Shown piece by piece: positions 50,157 to 57,664 of a stretch of DNA of 64,000 nucleotides. The stretch is from NCBI RefSeq assembly GCF_002999235.1, contig NZ_CP027236.1:2108001-2172000 (forward strand), read 5' to 3'. Position 1 is the first letter of the stretch. Each line of letters starts with the position of its first letter. A program made the translations under genes and the position numbers. Origin of the DNA: Actinomyces sp. oral taxon 897 (GTDB lineage: Bacteria; Actinomycetota; Actinomycetes; Actinomycetales; Actinomycetaceae). Under the pieces are notes generated by a model. That model was given only the letters and a program-made list of their open reading frames with translations, ran no database searches and had not been told where the DNA came from.

Positions 50157-51527
50157 GACAGCTCCGCGCATACGGAGATTAAGGCGGCCTTGTCCTGCGG
50201 AACACTCTGGGTGGCGGGACAGCTCCGCGCATACGGAGATTAAGGCAATGCGGCGATAATCAGGTGGTCCTCGTCCCGGACAGCTCCGCGCATACGGAGA
50301 TTAAGGTTCTCTGTGATAAAAACCTCCTTCCCATCCTTGGACAGCTCCGCGCATACGGAGATTAAGGGATTTCCGGCTGGTTTTTCTTTCGGCAATACAG
50401 GACAGCTCCGCGCATACGGAGATTAAGGCTCCGCGTCAAACGTGTACACAACCCTCATGACGACAGCTCCGCGCATACGGAGATTAAGGCTTCCTCCTCG
50501 AGCTGCGCGATACGAGCGTCAAGACAGCTCCGCGCATACGGAGATTAAGGCTGTTCCCCAGGATCGCCGCGTCGTAGGCGGCGGACAGCTCCGCGCATAC
50601 GGAGATTAAGGGCCGTCAGTTCACCCACCTTGAACGCGACCTCGCGACAGCTCCGCGCATACGGAGATTAAGGCGGGATCCAGGTCCGGGTCACGGGAGG
50701 TCCCGGGACAGCTCCGCGCATACGGAGATTAAGGCAGGGCGGCGCTACGGGTGGGGTCCATACGGTCGACAGCTCCGCGCATACGGAGATTAAGGCCGCG
50801 TGAGCACGATCCTGCGGCTGGACACCCCGACAGCTCCGCGTATACGGAGATTAAGGGCTCTACCTGAATTCGTTGTACGGGAAGTTCGGGACAGCTCCGC
50901 GTATACGGAGATTAAGGCGGCGGTGCCGGGCGTCCAGACGGCGTAGGAGAGACAGCTCCGCGTATACGGAGATTAAGGGAAGGCGGAGCCGGTGGAACCG
51001 GGCTCCCGGGTGACAGCTCCGCGTATACGGAGATTAAGGGACCGGTGGCCTGGGGCTGATGGTGATCATCGTGACAGCTCCGCGTATACGGAGATTAAGG
51101 GCCGCCCTCGGACGGGGGGTGCTGACCATGGGGGACAGCTCCGCGTATACGGAGATTAAGGCATGTTCGTCGCGTCGTACCGGGACCCGTTGAAGACAGC
51201 TCCGCGTATACGGAGATTAAGGCGGTTTGACGGTGGGGGCCCAGTTCAGGGGGTCGACAGCTCCGCGTATACGGAGATTAAGGCAGCGCGAACACGGTCC
51301 AGGAGGAGGTGGACACGACAGCTCCGCGTATACGGAGATTAAGGCTTGATGGTCTTGGGGGCCTTGATGATGTCGGTGACAGCTCCGCGTATACGGAGAT
51401 TAAGGGTCGTCCTGGCTGGCGCCCATGAGTATCAGGGCGACAGCTCCGCGTATACGGAGATTAAGGTCATTCCTGTGATCTGCGACACGGTAAAGGGGAG
51501 ACAGGTCCGCGTATACGGAGAACCAAA
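50157..51527 (+). CRISPR. CRISPR array: 23 repeats of 28 bp, 22 spacers
   Basis: Repeats start at 50157 and recur every 61 bp (one spacer is 34 bp, before 50646; the others 33). The repeat runs GACAGCTCCGCGCATACGG then AGATTAAGG. Repeats 1-11 carry CGCGCATACGG; repeats 12-22 (from 50829) carry CGCGTATACGG; the last (51500) is degenerate (GACAGGTCCGCG...GAGAACC). A short stem CTCCG/CGGAG and the 3' ATTAAGG handle resemble type I-E repeats (28-29 bp, CCCCGC..GCGGGG, ATNAACC). Orientation matches the cas operon, with the leader on the left. Spacers are all different. No cas1 or cas2 follows. Confidence 0.98.
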
Positions 51528-52108
51528 CACGCGCGTGTCGTCAATTCGGCCTCGCCTCCTTAGTTGGCCGTCCTGCCCTCGCCCGTCGTCGGCCCTGTAC
51601 CACCTACAAACCATCTACAACCCTCGGTCAGCCCGCCAGCCGACCGCCACCGCTTGACGCACCGCGCAGGGCACCCTGGGGCTCACGGAATTATGCGTAT
51701 ATCTCAGGGTCGGGAGGAGGGGCGGCACAAAACTCGTGCAGTTTGCAAGAACTAGTGCATTCTGCAAGAACTCGTGCGCTCAGCGCCCGCACCTGACGCC
51801 CAGGACCGGACCAGGCCCCGGCAGCCCCAGGGCATCGCGGACCACAAGCCGGGGAGCTGGCCAGAGCGGGTCCCTGGTACCAGGCGGAGGGTGCGCCACG
51901 GCGGTCGGCCTGGCGCCAGGCGGGCAGGCGGGACACGCCAGGTGCATCGTGCGGACCCCGGCCGCGGCCTGGTGGCGGCTAGGCGGGCAGATGGGACACG
52001 TCTGGGGAGGCCAGGGTACGCCACGGCGGTCGGCCTGCGGGTGCCGGTCGGCCCAGTACCGGGCAGGCACGCGACTCCGGCCCGCCACCCGCGCTACGGC
52101 CACCCGGC
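51528..52108. other. 581-bp intergenic region between CRISPR array and pheA
   Basis: No gene is supported; in particular no cas1, cas2 or cas4. It contains a 19-20-bp tandem array (51725-51782) and local duplications: GCCACGGCGGTCGGCCTG near 51895 and again near 52021, and GGCGGGCAGGCGGGACACG near 51917, repeated near 51981 as GGCGGGCAGATGGGACACG. Confidence 0.5.
51725..51782. repeat. 19-20-bp tandem repeat, 3 copies
   Basis: GCACAAAACTCGTGCAGTTT at 51725 is followed by GCAAGAACTAGTGCATTCT at 51745 and GCAAGAACTCGTGCGCTCA at 51764. Each unit has a GTGC 13-14 bases in; GCACAAAAC also appears in the palindrome near 19640. Confidence 0.7.
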
Positions 52109-53062
52109 CTACAGGCTGCGCCCCTCCAGGACGTCCGCCACCCAGGCGCGCGCCACCTGGAAGTCCTTGTCGCTGGTGCCCGCGACCACCGTGACCGGGC
52201 GGGCGTCCAGGCGCGGGTAGGAGCCCAGGAAGCGCACCACCGGGCAGGTGCGGTGCAGGCCGATAACGGCCGCCTGGATGCGTTCCTCCCGGATGTGCCC
52301 CTCGACGTCAATGCTGAAGCGGTACCGCCCCAGGGCGTCACCCACCGGGCGGGACTCAATACGTGTCAGGTTCACGCCACGGACGCTGAACTGCTCCAGC
52401 ATGTCCAGCAGGGCGCCCGCCCGGTTGTGGGGCAGCTGGACCAGGAGCGTGGTCTTGTCCGCCCCTGTCACCTCCGGGACCCGTCCGGGTCGGGTGACCT
52501 TGACGAAGCGGGTCATGGCGTCCGACTTGTCGGCCACCCCCGCCGCCAGGACCTCCAGGCCGTAGTCCTGGGCCGCCAGCGGGTTGCACAGGACCGCCTG
52601 GAAGCCCACCTGCTCCAGGCTCCGGCCCGTCTCCGCGAGCGCCTGCGCCGGCGCGGAGGTCGAGGTGCCCGCCACGTAGACGGTCTCGGGCAGGTTGTGC
52701 CCCATCCAGCCGCGGCACTGCGCCCAGGCGTGGGGGTGGGTGGAGACGGCCCGCACGTCCTCCAGCCGCGTCCCGGGCCTGCCAGCCAGGACGAAGGTGA
52801 TCGGCACGGCCACCTCGGCGGCAATGACCAGGGGGCTGGAGGCCACCAGGTGGTCCAGGGTGGCGTTGACCCCGCCCTCCACGGAGTTCTCTATGGGGAC
52901 GACGGCGGCCTGCGCCCTGCGTGAGCGGACCTGGTCCAGGGCGGTGGGGATGTCCTGGCAGGGGGCCAGGACGACGTCGTCCGGCGCCACCTGCCGCAGG
53001 GCCATCTCCGAGAAGGTCCCCGTGGGGCCGAGGAAGGACCAGGTAGGTGGGGCGCTCGTCAT
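52109..53062 (-). CDS. pheA: Prephenate dehydratase
   Basis: This 317-residue enzyme converts prephenate to phenylpyruvate in phenylalanine synthesis. The N-terminal catalytic domain shows SFLGPTGTFSEMALRQ, VVPIENSVEGGVNATLD and the catalytic Thr-Arg-Phe in KSDAMTRFVKV. A C-terminal ACT domain (about residues 205-285: KTTLLVQLPHNRAGALLDML, then RIESRPVGDALGRYRF with the ESRP Phe-binding motif) provides feedback inhibition by Phe. ATG 53062 is chosen; the upstream in-frame part is low-complexity. It has no chorismate mutase fusion. It diverges from a large membrane protein gene. Confidence 0.95.
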   Translation of the reverse strand: MTSAPPTWSFLGPTGTFSEMALRQVAPDDVVLAPCQDIPTALDQVRSRRAQAAVVPIENSVEGGVNATLDHLVASSPLVIAAEVAVPITFVLAGRPGTRLEDVRAVSTHPHAWAQCRGWMGHNLPETVYVAGTSTSAPAQALAETGRSLEQVGFQAVLCNPLAAQDYGLEVLAAGVADKSDAMTRFVKVTRPGRVPEVTGADKTTLLVQLPHNRAGALLDMLEQFSVRGVNLTRIESRPVGDALGRYRFSIDVEGHIREERIQAAVIGLHRTCPVVRFLGSYPRLDARPVTVVAGTSDKDFQVARAWVADVLEGRSL

Positions 53063-53405
53063 GGCCTCACAGTACCGGCCCGCCAGCCAGAACGACATGG
53101 TGTCAGGACGACGCACGGGCCCGTACCGACTCGGTGACCAGCCCGGCAGAGGCGGACGACGTCCGCGCGGACGCCCCGGTACAGGCACGCGGCCGCCCGG
53201 TAGGCGCCTGGTGGGCGCCCTCCCACGGCCCGGACCGGGGTGCGGGCGCCCGGCTCGGCAGCCGCAGACGGCGCGGATCCTCGGCGCTGGCCCCGGGCCT
53301 GGGCCCTGGCGAGCACCGGCTCAGGGGCTACCGGAGGTCGATACGCCACGCAGGCCTCCGGGCTGTTCCCGGTACGTCCACCGGGCAAGCCGCTACGCTG
53401 ACCGG
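53063..53405. other. 343-bp divergent intergenic region
   Basis: This region separates pheA and the membrane protein gene on opposite strands and should hold both promoters. It is GC-rich throughout. I see no convincing promoter, hairpin or gene. Confidence 0.4.
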
Positions 53406-56186
53406 ATGGGTCGACACGTACGCACCATGACGCTCCCCGTCCTGCTGGTCCTTGGCCTGGTGGGCGTCCTCGGGGTGCCGGTGGCGCACGCCGACGGCCC
53501 CGGGGCGCGGACCAGCGCCGTCGAGCAGCACCCGTGGGCTGGTGGTACTGGGCGGCACGCCGGCGGCGAGGCACCCGCAGCCAGTGCGGGGACCCGGGCC
53601 GGGACCGTCACGTCCGGGCTGCCCGACGGCCCCGGCCCCCAGGACGCCCAGGCAGCGAGACGACCGGTCCTCCTGCTGGGCACCAGCAACCTGACCTGGC
53701 AGCACCTGGTGGCGGCCGCTGACGACCCTTCCAGGGCCGGTACCCTGGCCAGCAGGCTCGTGCTCCCGGCGTCGCAGATGTCACCGGTCAACCTGGTCAC
53801 CCGCACCGCCGGTGACCGCACCTGCGCCGCCGACGGCTGGCTCAGCCTCGGGTCGGGGTCCCGGGCGAAGGCCACCACCGGCCCCTGCGTCGTCAGCGGC
53901 CGCCCCCAGTCCCCCACCTGGGACCAGGCCCGTACCGTCTCGGCGGACCTGACCCCCTCGGCCCGCCCGGGCTCGCTGGCCGACGCCCTGGCCACGGCGG
54001 GGGTGAGCACCGCCGCCGTGGGGGACGGGGCCGTCCTGGCCCTGACGGCCTCCGACAGCACCGCCCCGCCCACCCTGCCCGGCCTGGAGGCCCTGCAGCA
54101 GTCCGGGAGGCTGCCCGACCTGACCATGGTGGACCTGGACTCCGGTCAGGAATCACCAAGGGACACCTACCAGCAGCTGAATGCGATCGACGACGTCCTT
54201 AGCTGGGCCGCGAAGGTCCCCGGGGGCGTGCGCGTCATTGTGGCCTCAGTCGCTGACGGGGAGGACCCGGGCCCGCAGCTGGGCATCCTCCCGACGGGCA
54301 CCACCAGCCCCCAGGGCTCGGTCAAGCAGGGGTGGACCACCATAGTGACCGGTCCCGCGACCCACCGCCCCGGACTGGTCGAGCTGCCTGAGATCACCAC
54401 CGCGCTGGCCACCGCGCTCGGCGCCGCCCCGGACCGCTCCTGGTCGGGTAGCGCCCCCCTGGTCCTGCCCTCCCACGGCCTGGTACTCGGGGACACCATG
54501 TCCGCCACCCCCCTGGAGTACCTGGCCGACGACGCCCTCCACGCCCGCGCCTCCGCCGCCGCGACCGTCCCGGCGGGGCTGCTCCTGGTCTGCGTCATGC
54601 TGGGGGTGGGGGCGACGGCGGCCCTCAGCCTGCGGCGTCGGCCCCACGACCTCCCGGAGCCCCACCCTGGCACCGCACCGCCCCAGCCGGGGACCACGCA
54701 GCCCGCACCACCCGCGCAACCCACCGGGCGCTGGCACGGTACCGGCGACGGAGGCCGTCCTGGCGCCGGTCAAGATGCCGGACCTGGCGACGCGCCCCGT
54801 CTGCGGCGTCGGATCGCCTGCACGGCCCTGGGCGCCGCCAGCCTTCCGCTGGTCCTGCTGGTGCTCAACGCGTTCCCGTGGTGGCGCATCGGGGCCGACG
54901 CGGGCCACCCAAGCGCGTGGACCGTGCTGGCGGTGCTGGGGACGGCCACGGCCCTGGCGGCGGGGGTCGGCCTCCTGGCCGCCGTGGTCCTGCCCCCCAC
55001 CGGGCGCGGACGCCCCCCGGTACCCTCCCCCGACCAGCCGCCCCTCCCCTACGCCGACGTGTACGGCGTGGCCGGGAGGAGCACGGGCGTAGGCGAGGCC
55101 GTGGGGCCGCGGCCGACCGCGGTCACCGGCTGTGCCGACGACCGGGGCCCGGCGGTGCGCGCCGGTGCACGCCGCCGGGCCACCTCCTGCTGGGCCGTCC
55201 CGGTCCTGGCCCTGCTGACCTGTGCCGCGTGGCTGGTGGACGCGGCCCTGGGCGCCCACCTCGCCTTCAACGGCCCCCTGGGAATGAACGCGGTGGTCGC
55301 GGGACGCTTCTACGGGATCTCCAACACGGCCTTCGCCCTCGTGGCCGCCTCGCTCGTAGTGGGGATCGGGACGTCCTGGCGAGCTCTCACAGGACCCGAC
55401 GGCGCCCCGGGCGCCCAGGCCGCCGCGCCCGCTGGCGGAAGGGCGGCGTCGCCCAGGTACCTGGGCAGACGGCAGGCCTCCTGGCTCCTGGTCGCCGTCC
55501 TGGGTGGTGCGGCCCTCCTGCTCGACGGCGCCCCGCAGGTGGGGGCGGACATGGGCGGGGCGATCACGCTGGTCCCCACGCTCGTGGTCCTGGGGGCGGG
55601 GCTGGCGGGTACCCGCCTGGCCTGGCCCCGGCTGCTGGCCACCGCGGCGCTGACGGTGGGCGTGGTCGGCGGCTTCGCGGCCTGGGACTACTCCCGCCCC
55701 TCCCCGGAGCGCACGCACCTGGGACGGTTCGTCCAGCAGGTGGTGGACGGCTCGGCCTGGCACACGCTCGCGCGCAAGGCCTGGGCGCTGGTCGCGCCCT
55801 TTGTCACCAGTGCCATGGCGCTGACCGCGCTGGTGGTAGGCCTGGCGGTCCTGGGCGGCGCGCTGTGGTGGGCGCGCCGGGAGCTGCGGGCCTGGCAAGA
55901 GGGCCGCAGCGCCTACGCCTGGCTGGCCGGGGAACAGCCGGGGGCTGCCGCACCACCTGACCCGGCCATGCCCGCCCCAAAGGCGTCCCTGCCGGTCGTG
56001 CTCCCGGTGGCCACCTGGCTGCGGGCGGTCCTGCGGGCCCTGGGCGTCCTGGTCGTGGTGTCCGTGCTGGTCAACGACTCAGGCGCCGCCATGGCCTGGT
56101 ACTGCCTGGCCGTGGCCGTCCCCCTGGGCCTGGCCGCCCTCCTGACGGGGTGCCGCCCCGGGGGCCGGGCCCCTACCGCCTCCTAG
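53406..56186 (+). CDS. Large secreted-domain/polytopic membrane protein of unknown function
   Basis: This 926-residue protein has a signal-like start (MGRHVRTMTLPVLLVLG) and then an extracytoplasmic domain of ~370 residues with an alkaline-phosphatase-like strand pattern (VLLLGTSNLTWQHLV, LPDLTMVDLDSGQESP, GVRVIVASVADGED). A membrane segment near 385-410 is followed by a Pro/Gly/Ala-rich cytoplasmic linker, then about nine more segments. Conserved-looking motifs among them are NAVVAGRFYGISNTAFAL, GADMGGAITLVPTL and VLVNDSGAAMAWYC, which I recall from actinobacterial and firmicute membrane proteins of unknown role. The start is ATG 53406; the frame is open to 52695 but overlaps pheA there. Envelope function is likely. 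Confidence 0.8.
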   Translation: MGRHVRTMTLPVLLVLGLVGVLGVPVAHADGPGARTSAVEQHPWAGGTGRHAGGEAPAASAGTRAGTVTSGLPDGPGPQDAQAARRPVLLLGTSNLTWQHLVAAADDPSRAGTLASRLVLPASQMSPVNLVTRTAGDRTCAADGWLSLGSGSRAKATTGPCVVSGRPQSPTWDQARTVSADLTPSARPGSLADALATAGVSTAAVGDGAVLALTASDSTAPPTLPGLEALQQSGRLPDLTMVDLDSGQESPRDTYQQLNAIDDVLSWAAKVPGGVRVIVASVADGEDPGPQLGILPTGTTSPQGSVKQGWTTIVTGPATHRPGLVELPEITTALATALGAAPDRSWSGSAPLVLPSHGLVLGDTMSATPLEYLADDALHARASAAATVPAGLLLVCVMLGVGATAALSLRRRPHDLPEPHPGTAPPQPGTTQPAPPAQPTGRWHGTGDGGRPGAGQDAGPGDAPRLRRRIACTALGAASLPLVLLVLNAFPWWRIGADAGHPSAWTVLAVLGTATALAAGVGLLAAVVLPPTGRGRPPVPSPDQPPLPYADVYGVAGRSTGVGEAVGPRPTAVTGCADDRGPAVRAGARRRATSCWAVPVLALLTCAAWLVDAALGAHLAFNGPLGMNAVVAGRFYGISNTAFALVAASLVVGIGTSWRALTGPDGAPGAQAAAPAGGRAASPRYLGRRQASWLLVAVLGGAALLLDGAPQVGADMGGAITLVPTLVVLGAGLAGTRLAWPRLLATAALTVGVVGGFAAWDYSRPSPERTHLGRFVQQVVDGSAWHTLARKAWALVAPFVTSAMALTALVVGLAVLGGALWWARRELRAWQEGRSAYAWLAGEQPGAAAPPDPAMPAPKASLPVVLPVATWLRAVLRALGVLVVVSVLVNDSGAAMAWYCLAVAVPLGLAALLTGCRPGGRAPTAS

Positions 56187-56392
56187 CGGCCGTCGTCGGA
56201 GGGACGCCAGGTCACCACGACCTGGGGCCCGAGGCCACCCCAGTGCCCCGGTACGCGGACCGGGCAGGCTCGCCCTCCGCAGTCCCGGCGGCGCGGTACC
56301 CGGCGTAAGGAGCCGGTGCCAGGCGACGCAGACGTGCGCTCGCGGCCTGACCCGGTGCGCAAGGAGCCAGGCTGCTGGTACACAGAGCTCGA

Positions 56393-56412
56393 CGGGCAAC
56401 CCCTGTTGCCCG
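56393..56412. terminator. 8-bp hairpin between convergent genes
   Basis: CGGGCAAC, loop CCCT, GTTGCCCG form a perfect stem between the convergent membrane-protein and glycosyltransferase genes (30 bp past the latter's stop), so it may serve either. Three AAGGAGCC/GAGGAGCC motifs occur in the same gap, near 56308, 56361 and 56418. Confidence 0.5.
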
Positions 56413-56442
56413 GACGCGAGGAGCCGGGGCGCCTACCGGGGG

Positions 56443-57216
56443 TCAGTACGCCCGGTAGGCGGTGAAGGGCTGCTGGTCGTGCAGGGACTGGGCGAACTGC
56501 CTGGGGCGCAGGCCCCGACGTCGGAGCCGACGCGAGGCAATGGCCAGCAGCACGTCCCGGTACTGCCCGGCGCGGTGCATCTGACCTGCCCGGTCGTTGC
56601 GGGTGACGCGGTGGGTAATGTCACAGGGGACCTCGATGACGGACAGCCCGGCAGCCAGGACGTCCACGGACAGGCCGACCTCCACGCCCCAGCCCTCGGC
56701 CAGCGGCGAGGCCTTCTCGTAGGCCTCCCGCGTCAGGCAGCGCTGCCCGGACAGGGGCGCGACGGGCGACCAGCCGGTCATGGAGGTGATGGCGCGCCGG
56801 GCGGCCCGTACCACGCGCCCTCGCCCGCCTGCCCCGGCCTGCTTGGGCGGGACGGCGATGGCCATGTCCGCGACCCCGTCAACCACCGGGGGGACGAGCT
56901 CGGCGCAGGACGCGGCCGAGTCCCCCAGGTCGGCGTCGATAAAGAGCAGGAGCCGGGCCGGGCCGTTCTCGTAGTCGCGCATGGCCACGACGCTGGCGCC
57001 GGTCTCCAGGGCGGAGGCCTTGCCCCGGCTCACCGAGTGGCGCACGGTCACCGCCCCGGCGCTGCGGGCGTGGTCCTGGGTGGCGTCGGTCGAGCCGTCG
57101 TCGACGACGACGACGAGGTCCACCCTGGGGACAGCACGGCAGGCGCGCACGGTGGCTGCGACGCGCTCAGCCTCATCCTTGGCGGGGATGACGACAGCGA
57201 CATGGACAGTGGACAT
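56443..57216 (-). CDS. Glycosyltransferase family 2 (dolichyl-phosphate-mannose-synthase-like)
   Basis: This ~257-residue GT-A enzyme has VAVVIPAKDEAERVAAT at the N-terminus, VVVVDDGSTDATQDHAR, the metal site LLFIDADLGDS near residue 95, and a late SGQRCLTREAYEKASPLAEGWGVEV segment found in polyprenyl-phosphate and glucosyl-3-phosphoglycerate synthase relatives. ATG 57216 is preferred; a GTG at 57225 is in frame. There are no membrane segments, so it is cytosolic or membrane-associated. It is monocistronic. The donor is unknown. Confidence 0.87.
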   Translation of the reverse strand: MSTVHVAVVIPAKDEAERVAATVRACRAVPRVDLVVVVDDGSTDATQDHARSAGAVTVRHSVSRGKASALETGASVVAMRDYENGPARLLLFIDADLGDSAASCAELVPPVVDGVADMAIAVPPKQAGAGGRGRVVRAARRAITSMTGWSPVAPLSGQRCLTREAYEKASPLAEGWGVEVGLSVDVLAAGLSVIEVPCDITHRVTRNDRAGQMHRAGQYRDVLLAIASRRLRRRGLRPRQFAQSLHDQQPFTAYRAY

Positions 57217-57306
57217 GCTCACCACGCCAGCCTAGCGACCCACTCCGACCCTCAGGTCATCCCACTTGCAAGGTCACAGGGAGCTCGCCCTCAGGCCCGT
57301 CCGACA

Positions 57307-57328
57307 ATAGTGATGAATATCACTATTT
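57307..57328. promoter_or_regulatory. AT-rich perfect palindrome, candidate operator
   Basis: AATAGTGAT-GAAT-ATCACTATT has 9-bp perfect arms and is AT-rich in a GC-rich setting. It lies about 90 bp upstream of the glycosyltransferase start and ~120 bp upstream of the tiny ORF at 57446. Directly after it, AGAGGAC-CTCC-GTCCTCT (57340-57357) forms another perfect stem, followed by AACGG..CCGTT. It could be an operator or the first of a series of leader hairpins. Confidence 0.5.
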
Positions 57329-57445
57329 CTGAGGACCGAGAGGACCTCCGTCCTCTAAAACGGCGTGAAACCGTTACAGAAACGTGACCAACGCCCTCTC
57401 AGGCTCGTCACATGGGTCTCACAGTTTTTATTTTAGGAGGTTTTT

Positions 57446-57664
57446 ATGCCACAGTTGACCCAGGGCCCGCCGAGGACGCCGGGTTCCTGTCCCCCTGCAC
57501 GGCGAGGTCGACACCGCACCACCTCCACGCCTCGTTCCCGCAGGTGGGATGTGTGGGGTGCGTCCGACTCAGCGACGCACCCCACACTTGACTTCCCCGG
57601 GGGCCAGGCGGCGGACGCCAGCCGCGGGCCGTTCCTCACCCGTCGCGGGCCGCCCGCCCCTTAG
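57446..57664 (+). CDS. Tiny ORF with a very strong ribosome site and structured leader
   Basis: TTTTAGGAGGTTTTTATG places a full AGGAGG 6 bp before ATG 57446 in an AT-rich context rare in this window. The 72-residue product begins MPQLTQGPPRTPGSCPP and is Pro/Arg-rich, with no recognised family. A perfect 14-bp hairpin sits inside the frame (57551-57587), so the coding part may be shorter or the transcript may be a regulatory RNA. The stop overlaps the end of the convergent DUF418-like gene by 4 bp. Protein status is uncertain; the ribosome site is the main support. Confidence 0.35.
   Translation: MPQLTQGPPRTPGSCPPARRGRHRTTSTPRSRRWDVWGASDSATHPTLDFPGGQAADASRGPFLTRRGPPAP
57551..57587. terminator. 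14-bp perfect hairpin
   Basis: GTGTGGGGTGCGTC (57551-57564) and GACGCACCCCACAC (57574-57587) are exact inverses around a 9-base loop, with TTGACTT after. It is likely to terminate the leftward DUF418-like gene (stop at 57661), or a short rightward transcript starting near 57430. Confidence 0.6.

Noticed and set aside
51346..51657. 103-codon ORF over the end of the CRISPR array
   Set aside because: It reads through CRISPR repeats and spacers; the repeated SSAYTEIK peptide is simply the translated repeat.
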